Origin: an uncultured Ruminococcus sp.
GTDB taxonomy: Bacteria; Bacillota; Clostridia; Oscillospirales; Ruminococcaceae
DNA: 20,001 nt
Assembly: GCA_947177715.1 (NCBI GenBank)
Contig: CAMWVM010000004.1
Coordinates: 1 to 20,001 of the forward strand
Direction of reading: 5' to 3'
The position numbers and the translations under genes were made by a program. The notes under the pieces were generated by a model. The model had not been told where the DNA came from, made no database searches, and saw only the letters and a list, made by a program, of their open reading frames with translations. Below are positions 8,874 through 15,603 of this stretch, one piece after another (position 1 is the first letter of the stretch; each line of letters begins with the position of its first letter).

Positions 8874-8913
8874 AAATCTATATTTTAGTTGTTTTGATTG
8901 GAGTTATTTATAA

Positions 8914-10245
8914 ATGTCTACAAGAGTGGGAATGGTATCGTTAGGCTGTCCGAAAAATCAGGTTGATGCAGAGCATATGCTATTTGATTTGAAAAAACAA
9001 GGCTTTGAAATTGTGGCTGATGCAGGTCTGTCAGATGTGGTTGTCGTTAATACCTGTGGGTTTATTGAATCTGCAAAGCAGGAAGCAATTGATACGATTC
9101 TTGAGTTCTGTACGTTGAAAAAAGAGGGCAGAATTAAAGCGGTTATCTGTACCGGCTGTCTTGCAGAGCGTTATAAGGACGAGGTTCTTAAAGAAATTCC
9201 TGAGCTTGACGCCGTTATCGGAATTGGCTCTAATGAAAAATTGTGTGACATTATAAGAGATGTGCTTTGCGACGGAAAGAGCGTTCGTGATTTCGATGAA
9301 AAGCACAAGCTGCCTCTTGAAGGAGGAAGAATAATTTCAACACAGCCTTTTTATGCATACCTTAAAATCGCCGAGGGCTGCGACAACTGCTGTACATATT
9401 GCGCTATTCCGTCTATAAGAGGAAAATTCAGAAGCCGTAAAATAGAGGATATATTAACCGAAGCGAAATGGCTTGCAGAAAATGGCGTTACCGAAATTGT
9501 CGTAATTGCACAGGATACTACAAGATACGGCGAGGACTTGTATGGCAAGTCTATGCTTCCTGAGCTATTGCATGAGCTTTGTAAAATAGACGGACTTAAA
9601 TGGATAAGAACCCTTTATGCTTATCCTGAAAGAATTACTGATGAGCTTATTGAAACTATCAGAGATGAAGAAAAGCTTGTGAAGTATCTGGATATACCTT
9701 TGCAGCATTGCAGCGAACAGGTTCTTAAAAGAATGAACCGCCACGGTGACAGAAAAACGCTTGTGGATTTAATTGCAAAAATACGCAGGGAAATTCCCGA
9801 TATAATTATAAGAACTACTTTAATCGCTGGTTTCCCGGGAGAAACGGAAGAACAGTTTGAAGAACTGGTTGACTTTGTTAAAGAAGTCAGGTTTGAACGA
9901 TTGGGCTGTTTTGCATATTCAGCAGAAGAGGGAACACCTGCGGCAAAGCTTGATGGTCAGCTTGATGAAGATGTGAAAGAGCATAGAGCTGATATTATCA
10001 TGCAGGAGCAGATGTTTATTTCAGACAGGTTTAATGAAAAACTGCTTGGAAAGGATATCGAAGTCGTTGCTGAGGGCTTTGACAGATATGCCGAGTGCTA
10101 TTACGGCAGAAGCACAATGGACGCCCCTGAAATTGACGGAAAAATATTTTTCACCAGTGAAAAACGTCCGACCGAGGGCGATTATGTCATGGTTCATATA
10201 GATGATACGCTTGACTACGATTTAATAGGAACAAGAGTGGATTAA
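8914..10245 (+). CDS. rimO: ribosomal protein S12 methylthiotransferase RimO
   Basis: A radical-SAM enzyme with two iron-sulfur clusters that adds a methylthio group to a conserved Asp of ribosomal protein S12. The 443-residue product has the N-terminal UPF0004 domain with cluster-binding Cys12 (SLGCPKNQVD), Cys48 (NTCGF) and Cys82 (TGCLAERY). The radical-SAM motif CDNCCTYC gives Cys156, Cys160 and Cys163, and a C-terminal TRAM domain ends in DYDLIGTRVD. The opening SLGCPKNQVDAE and AYLKIAEGC are characteristic of RimO rather than MiaB. GGAG at 8900-8903 serves ATG 8914. pgsA follows after 12 bases in what looks like one transcription unit. Confidence 0.96.
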   Translation: MSTRVGMVSLGCPKNQVDAEHMLFDLKKQGFEIVADAGLSDVVVVNTCGFIESAKQEAIDTILEFCTLKKEGRIKAVICTGCLAERYKDEVLKEIPELDAVIGIGSNEKLCDIIRDVLCDGKSVRDFDEKHKLPLEGGRIISTQPFYAYLKIAEGCDNCCTYCAIPSIRGKFRSRKIEDILTEAKWLAENGVTEIVVIAQDTTRYGEDLYGKSMLPELLHELCKIDGLKWIRTLYAYPERITDELIETIRDEEKLVKYLDIPLQHCSEQVLKRMNRHGDRKTLVDLIAKIRREIPDIIIRTTLIAGFPGETEEQFEELVDFVKEVRFERLGCFAYSAEEGTPAAKLDGQLDEDVKEHRADIIMQEQMFISDRFNEKLLGKDIEVVAEGFDRYAECYYGRSTMDAPEIDGKIFFTSEKRPTEGDYVMVHIDDTLDYDLIGTRVD

Positions 10246-10257
10246 GGAGATTTGACT

Positions 10258-10836
10258 ATGAATTTACCAAATAAACTTACTGTTTTAAGAGTTGCCCTGA
10301 TTCCGTTTTTTCTCGTTACATTATTGTGTTTTCAAATTCCTTACCATATAGTTTGGGCATTGATAATATTTGCAGTAGCTTCTGTTACTGACTGGTTTGA
10401 TGGAAAGATTGCAAGAAAAAATAATCTTGTGACTACGTTTGGAAAATTTCTCGATCCTCTTGCAGATAAGCTGTTGGTCATGACTGCACTTATATGCTTT
10501 GCCTTTGAAAGATGGATTGATCCGATTGCAGTTGTGCTTATTCTCGGACGGGAATTTATGGTTACAGGATTAAGACTTGTTGTTGCAAACGAGGGCGTTG
10601 TTGTTGCAGCAGGCATCTGGGGTAAGCTTAAAACTGCGTTTACCATGATTGCACTTGTGGCAATTATGCTTTTGCAGATTATTTTCCCTGACGCAAAGGG
10701 AAGTCCAAACCTTAACTGGGATACTCCAATATTCCTTATAAACGAAGCGTTAATATGGATATCTGTAATTCTTACTATGATTTCAGGCGGACTTTATCTT
10801 AAAGGATATTGGAAATATATTGATTCGAGCAAATAA
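10258..10836 (+). CDS. pgsA: CDP-diacylglycerol-glycerol-3-phosphate 3-phosphatidyltransferase
   Basis: An integral membrane enzyme that makes phosphatidylglycerophosphate, the committed step to phosphatidylglycerol and cardiolipin. The product is about 192 residues, normal for PgsA. It carries the CDP-alcohol phosphotransferase signature D-G-x2-A-R-x8-G-x3-D-x3-D, read as FDGKIAR...FGKFLDPLADK, with all catalytic Asp present. Several hydrophobic helices span the rest. The opening NLPNKLTVLRV is typical. ATG 10258 is chosen over TTG 10252 because AAGGAGA at 10244-10250 is 7 bases from the ATG and only 1 from the TTG. No strong terminator follows; only a short inverted repeat (TCAAC...GTTGA, 10842-10857) overlaps the next promoter. 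Confidence 0.93.
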   Translation: MNLPNKLTVLRVALIPFFLVTLLCFQIPYHIVWALIIFAVASVTDWFDGKIARKNNLVTTFGKFLDPLADKLLVMTALICFAFERWIDPIAVVLILGREFMVTGLRLVVANEGVVVAAGIWGKLKTAFTMIALVAIMLLQIIFPDAKGSPNLNWDTPIFLINEALIWISVILTMISGGLYLKGYWKYIDSSK

Positions 10837-10853
10837 TTTTGTCAACTTTAAGG

Positions 10854-10882
10854 TTGAAAATGCATATAATAAGTGATACAAT
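10854..10882 (+). promoter_or_regulatory. sigma-A promoter for the cysE-cysS T-box leader
   Basis: TTGAAA at 10854-10859, a 17-base spacer and TACAAT at 10877-10882. The start is predicted near 10889. The -35 overlaps the right half of an inverted repeat, TCAAC-TTTAAG-GTTGA (10842-10857), which could be an operator or a weak end-of-gene hairpin. Confidence 0.7.
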
Positions 10883-10935
10883 AAAATAAAAATATTAAAT
10901 GCGTAACAGCAAGAGTAACATTTTTTTAGTCTTTT

Positions 10936-11152
10936 CAGAGAGAAGCTGATTGGTGAGAGGCTTTAAGACGGAAAATGAGAAGTGCGGCTGCCAGCAGGGC
11001 ATTAGGAAAGTCCTAAAAGGATTAGTATTTTGCCTCGTCTAACCTGCGTTAAAGGTAATGAGCCGAACATGCAGTTCGGAAAGTCGGAGTGGAACCGTAG
11101 TGAAATACTGCCTCCTGAAGCCTTTTTAAGGCTTTGGGAGGTTTTGTTTTTT
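10936..11152 (+). promoter_or_regulatory. T-box riboswitch, cysteine-specific
   Basis: A transcribed leader that binds uncharged tRNA-Cys and then prevents termination. Seen in the sequence: the 5' CAGAGAGAAG start of stem I; a candidate specifier TGC (Cys) at 10983-10985 in GAAGTGCGG; conserved mid-leader text CTGCGTTAAAGG (11045-11056); and the T-box core. In the antiterminator, GGAG (11086-11089) pairs with CTCC (11112-11115). The 7-base bulge is TGGAACC (11090-11096), and GTAGT (11097-11101) pairs with ACTGC (11107-11111). The bulge reads TGGA, whose A can pair with U73, the discriminator base of bacterial tRNA-Cys. Antiterminator and terminator share bases 11111-11115, so they exclude each other. 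The downstream genes cysE and cysS agree. The specifier position is inferred, not folded. Confidence 0.93.
11111..11152 (+). terminator. T-box regulatory terminator
   Basis: A 14-bp stem pairs 11111-11124 (CCTCCTGAAGCCTT) with 11128-11141 (AAGGCTTTGGGAGG) around a TTT loop. TTTTGTTTTTT follows. It is the off-state structure of the T-box. Confidence 0.92.
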
Positions 11153-11184
11153 AGACAGAAAAACTTATTGAAAGAGGGATAGAA

Positions 11185-11832
11185 ATGTCATTCATTGATA
11201 ACATTAAACAGGATATAAAGTCAATAAAAGAGCGTGACCCTGCCGCTCATAGCACATTGGAGATTATTCTCACATATTCTGGAATTCACGCAGTTATTAT
11301 GCACAGGATTGCTCATTGGTTTTATAAAAAAAATCATAAGATAATTGCCAGAGCAATTTCACAGTTTTCAAGATGCTTAACAGGGATTGAAATTCATCCT
11401 GGTGCAAAAATAGGAAAAGGCTTGCTCATTGACCACGGAAGCGGAGTGGTTATTGGAGAAACTGCTGAAATCGGTGACTATTGTCTTATTTATCAAGGCT
11501 GCACATTGGGCGGAACGGGTAAAGAGCATGGAAAACGTCACCCAACTCTCGGCAATAATGTAATGGTTGGAAGCGGTGCAAAAATTCTTGGACCTTTTAA
11601 AGTGGGCGACGGAGCAAAAATTGCTGCAAATGCGGTCGTGCTGGAAGAAGTTCCGCCAAACTGTACAGCAGTAGGTGTTCCGGCAAGAATTGTAAAACAG
11701 AACGGCAGAAAGCTTTGTGACCTTGATCAGGTTCATATTCCAGACCCAGTGGCACAGGAGCTTTGCTCATACAGAATAAGACTTGAAAAGCTGGAGAAAC
11801 AGGTTGACGAGCTTAATAAGGAGAATAAATAA
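11185..11832 (+). CDS. cysE: serine O-acetyltransferase
   Basis: Transfers acetyl from acetyl-CoA to serine, giving O-acetylserine for cysteine synthesis; cytosolic. The 215-residue product has the N-terminal helical SAT domain and then a left-handed beta-helix of hexapeptide repeats, from IHPGAKIGKGLLIDHGSG through VVIGETAEIGD and AKILGPFKVGDGAKI. Active-site segments LIDHGSGVVIG and GKRHPTLG are intact, and the end VPARIVK is typical. It is of the short bacterial type (E. coli CysE is 273). AGAGGG at 11173-11178 serves ATG 11185. The gene lies after the T-box terminator and 17 bases before cysS, so both are tRNA-Cys controlled. The matching O-acetylserine sulfhydrylase is not in the window. 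Confidence 0.96.
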   Translation: MSFIDNIKQDIKSIKERDPAAHSTLEIILTYSGIHAVIMHRIAHWFYKKNHKIIARAISQFSRCLTGIEIHPGAKIGKGLLIDHGSGVVIGETAEIGDYCLIYQGCTLGGTGKEHGKRHPTLGNNVMVGSGAKILGPFKVGDGAKIAANAVVLEEVPPNCTAVGVPARIVKQNGRKLCDLDQVHIPDPVAQELCSYRIRLEKLEKQVDELNKENK

Positions 11833-11849
11833 GGAGAGGAGCAAGAAAA

Positions 11850-13262
11850 ATGGATATATACAACACCCTTACAAGAAAAAAAGAGAAATTTATACCCAAT
11901 GAGGCAGGAAAGGTAGCAATGTATACCTGCGGTCCGACAGTTTATCATTATGCTCATATAGGTAACCTCAGAAGCTATATCATGGAGGACGTGCTGGAGA
12001 AGTATTTGCGTTTTTCCGGATATGACGTTAAGCGTGTGATGAATATTACTGATGTAGGACATCTGACAAGCGATGGAGACACAGGCGACGATAAGATGCT
12101 CAAGGGAGCTAAACGTGAGCACAAGACGGTTATGGAAATTGCAAAGTTTTATACTGATGCATTTTTTGACGATTGCAAAAAGCTGAATATCAAGACACCT
12201 GACGTCGTTGAACCAGCCACCGGATGTATTGAGGACTTTATAAAGGTTATTTTAAGTCTTCTGGAAAAAGGATTTGCTTATGAGGCAGGTGGAAATATTT
12301 ATTTTGACACCTCAAAATTAGAGCAGTATTATGTTTTTAATGATTTTAAAGAAGAAGATTTAGCGGTCGGAGTTCGTGAGGGTGTTGAAGAGGATAGCAA
12401 CAAGAAAAACAAGGCAGATTTTGTGCTTTGGTTCACAAAGTCAAAGTTTGACGATCAAGAGCTTAAATGGGACAGTCCTTGGGGCGTGGGTTATCCGGGC
12501 TGGCACATTGAATGCTCCTGCATAAGCATGAAGCATTTAGGTGAATATCTTGATATTCACTGTGGTGGAATTGACAACGCTTTTCCGCATCACACAAATG
12601 AGATAGCTCAGAGCGAGGCTTATATCGGACACAAGTGGTGTAACTATTGGTTCCATGTGCTTCATCTTAACACAAACAGCGGAAAAATGAGCAAGTCAAA
12701 GGGCGAGTTTTTGACGGTATCGCTTTTGGAATCAAAGGGATATAATCCGCTTGTATACAGATTTTTCTGCTTGCTTTCCCATTACCGCAAATCACTGGTA
12801 TTTACCTATGAAAATCTTGACAATGCACAGGTTTCATACACTAAGCTTTTAAATAAGATTGCTATTCTGTTGAATGAACATGGCGGAGATATTGACAAGT
12901 CTGAGTTTGACAGATTCAAAAAAGAATTTACTGATGCCATGGACAATGATTTGAACACTTCCATGGCAATTACGGCACTATATAACGTTTTGAAGTCAAA
13001 TGCCAACGCAAAGACAAAACTTGCGCTTATTGAGGATTTTGACAAGGTTTTATCTCTTGATCTTATTGCACAGGCTGAAAAGATTAAAGACAGTTCAGAG
13101 AGCGTGGAAATTCCTGCAGAAGTTCTTGAACTTGCCGAGCAGCGTAAGGAAGCAAGAAAGGCTAAAGATTTTGCTGCTGCTGACGCATTGAGAGATAAGA
13201 TATCACAAATGGGATATCTTATTGAAGAAACACGTCAGGGCACAAAGATTTCTAAGAAATAG
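11850..13262 (+). CDS. cysS: cysteinyl-tRNA synthetase
   Basis: A class I aminoacyl-tRNA synthetase that charges tRNA-Cys. The 470-residue product is of normal length. It shows the HIGH-type motif HIGN (36-39) within TCGPTVYHYAHIGN, and KMSKS at 279-283. Zinc-binding residues are Cys27, Cys222 in GWHIECS, and His247 and Glu251 in FPHHTNEIAQSE. The C-terminal helical anticodon region ends in RKAKDFAAADALRDKI. An extended AAGGAGAGGAG site precedes ATG 11850. The gene is the second in the T-box operon. The TAG stop is followed closely by a cyclophilin-like gene that is probably co-transcribed. Confidence 0.97.
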   Translation: MDIYNTLTRKKEKFIPNEAGKVAMYTCGPTVYHYAHIGNLRSYIMEDVLEKYLRFSGYDVKRVMNITDVGHLTSDGDTGDDKMLKGAKREHKTVMEIAKFYTDAFFDDCKKLNIKTPDVVEPATGCIEDFIKVILSLLEKGFAYEAGGNIYFDTSKLEQYYVFNDFKEEDLAVGVREGVEEDSNKKNKADFVLWFTKSKFDDQELKWDSPWGVGYPGWHIECSCISMKHLGEYLDIHCGGIDNAFPHHTNEIAQSEAYIGHKWCNYWFHVLHLNTNSGKMSKSKGEFLTVSLLESKGYNPLVYRFFCLLSHYRKSLVFTYENLDNAQVSYTKLLNKIAILLNEHGGDIDKSEFDRFKKEFTDAMDNDLNTSMAITALYNVLKSNANAKTKLALIEDFDKVLSLDLIAQAEKIKDSSESVEIPAEVLELAEQRKEARKAKDFAAADALRDKISQMGYLIEETRQGTKISKK

Positions 13263-13273
13263 TGAGGATGGAC

Positions 13274-14131
13274 ATGAAAAATTACGGATATATGGGACCT
13301 AAGGAAAACACCAATAAAAGGTTCAGAACTTATTTTAAGCTGTCACTTATTGCAATTATTCTTGTCATAGTTATTGCTTTGTTTTATGCGTGTCAGCAAA
13401 AAAACAAAACGCCTTTAGATTTTGATAATGTTAATCTTGTACAATTAAAGGTGCCTGATGACGATGCACCTGTTGTAGTATTTGAAACCTCTTTGGGAAC
13501 ATTCAAGTCTGTGCTTTATCCTGACGAGGCGCCTGAATACTGCCAATATTTCACTAACCTTGTGGAAAAGGGATATTACGACGGAACTTATATCAGCATG
13601 GTTAAGGACGAGGTGTATTTTATCGGAGGGACAAAACAGGCAGATGGAGTTACCACTTCAGATACAGATACAACAGAAATAAGTGCAGAGGAATTGTCAA
13701 AAAATCTTTGGCCATTTAAGGGTGCATTGTGCGCATACACTTATGAAAACGGTTTTCTTATGTGGAAGAACAAGGTTTCAAATTCCTATTTGCTGTTTGT
13801 AAACGATTATAAGCTGACAGATGAGGAGCAGTCAGAGTTGGATAAATATCTTGAAGAGGGAAGCGTAAATAAAGAGGTTACAAATGTTTATATGGAGCAA
13901 GGCGGTGTATTGAACTTTTCACAGCAATATACAGTTTTTGGTCAGACCTATGACGGAATGGATGTTTATGAGAAAATCTGCGGCTATGATGTAAAAAATG
14001 CAGAAGAGGACAATCTTCAGCCGATAGACGATATAATTTTTGAAAAAGTTTATATGTCCACATACGGAGAAAACAAGAAAGATGAGGCTTTTTCAAATAA
14101 GGCCGTTTCATCTGATGCTGATTCGGAATGA
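13274..14131 (+). CDS. membrane-anchored cyclophilin-like protein, catalytic residues lost
   Basis: About 285 residues: a cytoplasmic head, one membrane helix at about 22-39, then an extracytoplasmic cyclophilin-type domain starting PVVVFETSLGTFKSVLYPDEAPEYC. This matches the beta-1/beta-2 opening of bacterial peptidyl-prolyl isomerases, and ends with a GQTYDGMDVYEKICGYDV segment like the family's VVEGMDVVDKI. The central motif that normally reads FHRxIPGFxxQGG is here ISMVKDEVYFIGG. The catalytic Arg aligns to Met109, the Phe to Val114 and the Gln to Ile117 (hand alignment). The protein is therefore probably a binding or chaperone relative rather than an active isomerase. ATG 13274 is chosen because GAGG at 13264-13267 is 6 bases upstream; GTG 13262 and ATG 13268 are alternatives. 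It follows cysS by 11 bases. Confidence 0.8.
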   Translation: MKNYGYMGPKENTNKRFRTYFKLSLIAIILVIVIALFYACQQKNKTPLDFDNVNLVQLKVPDDDAPVVVFETSLGTFKSVLYPDEAPEYCQYFTNLVEKGYYDGTYISMVKDEVYFIGGTKQADGVTTSDTDTTEISAEELSKNLWPFKGALCAYTYENGFLMWKNKVSNSYLLFVNDYKLTDEEQSELDKYLEEGSVNKEVTNVYMEQGGVLNFSQQYTVFGQTYDGMDVYEKICGYDVKNAEEDNLQPIDDIIFEKVYMSTYGENKKDEAFSNKAVSSDADSE

Positions 14132-14152
14132 ATGCTGTGCTGAGCATATGTG

Positions 14153-14179
14153 TCGACGTAAAGCCGACCACTACGTCGA
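14153..14179. repeat. 8-bp perfect inverted repeat
   Basis: TCGACGTA (14153-14160) and TACGTCGA (14172-14179) separated by 11 bases, followed by TTTTGC. It is 21 bases after the cyclophilin stop. The tail is too short for a confident terminator. Confidence 0.6.
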
Positions 14180-14292
14180 TTTTGCAAACTTACCACAGCG
14201 AGGTCAAAACCTGTTTGCTTACAAACAAATATCGTGACATGGCCCGTGCGGCTGAGCACCCCCTTCACTTATAGCACCATTTTGGACGTTTT

Positions 14293-14310
14293 TTGCACGC
14301 AAACGTGCAA
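14293..14310. repeat. 7-bp perfect inverted repeat with a 4-base loop
   Basis: TTGCACG, loop CAAA, CGTGCAA. A tight hairpin with no T-run after it on either strand, so it is not a standard terminator. Confidence 0.6.
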
Positions 14311-14375
14311 CTATGAACGAAATATGAAAAAAGTTTGGAGCTTTATACAAAATAAACATCATGAAATTATGCAAA

Positions 14376-14417
14376 ATGCACATTCCGAAGCAAAAAAATC
14401 GGAGTGTGCATTTTTTT
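14376..14417 (+). terminator. bidirectional terminator between convergent genes
   Basis: ATGCACATTCCGA (14376-14388) pairs with TCGGAGTGTGCAT (14399-14411) over 13 bp with one G-U pair, around a 10-base A-rich loop. TTTTTTT follows on the plus strand. On the minus strand a TTTT run follows the stem, so it can also end the SpoIID-family gene, whose stop is about 40 bases away. Confidence 0.9.
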
Positions 14418-14453
14418 GATTAATAGAACATTGAATCGACAGATGTTTTATTA

Positions 14454-15413
14454 TCAACTGTCTTTTAAATTGGTTTCAGGAAAATAATGATTAAGTATTT
14501 CGGCGTAATTTTTTCCGTCCTTTGCCATGTAATTTGCGCCGTATTGGCTCATTCCCACCAGATGACCATAGCCTTTGGTTTTTATTGTATAAGTATCGTT
14601 TTTACAGCCAACAGTAAAGCAAGGGGATGGAAGTGAAAGAGCGTTGGCAAATTCTGTTCCGGTCAAGGTTTGATCATTGATTTTTATGGATAGTACTGAA
14701 CCGCAGTCTGAGGTTTTTTCAATTTTTAAGCTGGTTTCTTTTAATTCCGCAAATTTCTCTTCAGGAAAAGCGGATGCAAGTCTTGCAGACAATTCATCGT
14801 CAGTAAAAGCAGTTGTTTTTTCAAAACTGTCGTTTTTTAGGTCCCAACTGCTGTCTACAGAAATTAGGTAGGGAATTTTTTCTCCCCACATATTTTCAGC
14901 TGACTCTGTAGAACCGCTTGAAATAGCATGAAAAGCAACGATTATTGGTTCGTTATCATATATAAGTATTTTATTTTTAACTTCTTTCACTGCGGAAGCT
15001 ATTTTCTTATAGGCGTTTTCATAATCATCGCCATAAAATTTTTTTGCTTGTTCTTTTGTGAAATAGCTTTGATAAAGAGAGCTGTCGTCGCTGATATCTG
15101 CCCCTTTAAGGCTTTTATCGGGGTTGTTTTGTGCGGTAATTTGCCGTCTTAGGATATATGTATGAGTAAGAACGGCTTGGCATTTTAATGCTTCCTCTTC
15201 AAATTCGGCAGGCATTTGGGCGAGGACTGCACCGATCATGTAGTCTTCCATAGATATTTCCTCAACCTTATCTTTTTTGGTGAACAAAATTTTAACGGTA
15301 TCGCTTTGAGTAATATCAGTGGTTTGCATTTCATTTTTATTTATAAAAGATATACAGGGGATCAGCATTAAAAATATACTGAATACTATCATGATTTCAA
15401 TATGCTTTTTCAT
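14454..15413 (-). CDS. spoIID: SpoIID/LytB-domain protein (stage II sporulation protein D type)
   Basis: SpoIID is a membrane-anchored lytic transglycosylase of the engulfment complex that remodels peptidoglycan in the mother cell. The start is at 15413, where TCCTTT on the plus strand (15422-15427) gives AAAGGA 8 bases upstream; an earlier in-frame ATG at 15467 has no such site. The 319-residue product has a membrane helix at about 7-25. The SpoIID core begins MEDYMIGAVLAQMPAEFEEE, continues ALKCQAVLTHTYILRRQ, and closes with GYGHLVGMSQYGANYMAKDG and YAEILNHYFP. In the family the first motif normally reads EMP, with the Glu catalytic; here residue 66 is Gln (codon CAA). Activity is therefore uncertain. 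It could be SpoIID itself or a paralog. Confidence 0.85.
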   Translation of the reverse strand: MKKHIEIMIVFSIFLMLIPCISFINKNEMQTTDITQSDTVKILFTKKDKVEEISMEDYMIGAVLAQMPAEFEEEALKCQAVLTHTYILRRQITAQNNPDKSLKGADISDDSSLYQSYFTKEQAKKFYGDDYENAYKKIASAVKEVKNKILIYDNEPIIVAFHAISSGSTESAENMWGEKIPYLISVDSSWDLKNDSFEKTTAFTDDELSARLASAFPEEKFAELKETSLKIEKTSDCGSVLSIKINDQTLTGTEFANALSLPSPCFTVGCKNDTYTIKTKGYGHLVGMSQYGANYMAKDGKNYAEILNHYFPETNLKDS

Positions 15414-15449
15414 TTGACTTGTCCTTTCTTTTAAAACGTTACTGATAAA

Positions 15450-15478
15450 AGTATATGCATTTTTCATGGAAATAAGAA
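15450..15478 (-). promoter_or_regulatory. candidate sigma-E-like promoter for the SpoIID-family gene
   Basis: Read on the minus strand: TTCTTATT (15478-15471), a 13-base spacer, and CATATACT (15457-15450). These resemble the sigma-E elements (about GTCATATT and CATACA-T) that drive spoIID in Bacillus subtilis. It would place the start near 15443, about 30 bases before the ATG. Matched by memory of the consensus only. Confidence 0.4.
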
Positions 15479-15502
15479 GTAAAAATAATATTTGATCTTA
15501 GT

Positions 15503-15519
15503 CAAAATTCGTGATTTTG
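15503..15519. promoter_or_regulatory. candidate operator upstream of the ABC transporter gene
   Basis: A perfect 6-bp inverted repeat, CAAAAT-TCGTG-ATTTTG, lies between the divergent SpoIID-family and ABC genes. Just downstream is a possible -10 TATAAT (15546-15551) with only a weak -35 (TATGCA near 15524-15529), a pattern compatible with an activated promoter. Confidence 0.35.
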
Positions 15520-15603
15520 TTAATATGCAGTTAATAAAAGAGGAGTATAATTACTGAAAATATATACATTGGGGTAAAACTCTTATTTTGAAAGGAAGAC
15601 AAT

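Larger units (their letters stand above)
14132..14375. other. GC-elevated, palindrome-rich intergenic stretch
   Basis: No supported gene. By hand count about 48% G+C over 14141-14290, clearly above the neighbouring coding DNA. It holds TCGACGTA/TACGTCGA (14153-14160 and 14172-14179), GCAAAC/GTTTGC enclosing AGGT-CAAA-ACCT (about 14184-14219), and TTGCACG-CAAA-CGTGCAA (14293-14310). Open frames of 50-70 codons cross it on both strands but have no ribosome site or recognisable domain. A structured RNA, an intergenic repeat element or a remnant of transferred DNA are all possible. Confidence 0.5.

Noticed and set aside
10842..10857. Terminator after pgsA (TCAAC...GTTGA)
   Set aside because: Only 5 bp of stem and no T-run; it overlaps the next promoter's -35 and is better viewed as a possible operator or chance repeat.
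14050..14268. Minus-strand open frame of about 72 codons across the cyclophilin 3' end and the gap
   Set aside because: It overlaps a well-supported gene, lacks a ribosome site and matches no known domain; more likely chance openness of a GC-elevated stretch.
14132..14375. Insertion sequence or miniature transposon
   Set aside because: The inverted repeats are local hairpins, not terminal repeats bounding the segment, and no target-site duplication was seen.
14234..14419. Plus-strand 61-codon frame through the intergenic terminator
   Set aside because: No ribosome site, and it reads through a clear terminator hairpin.
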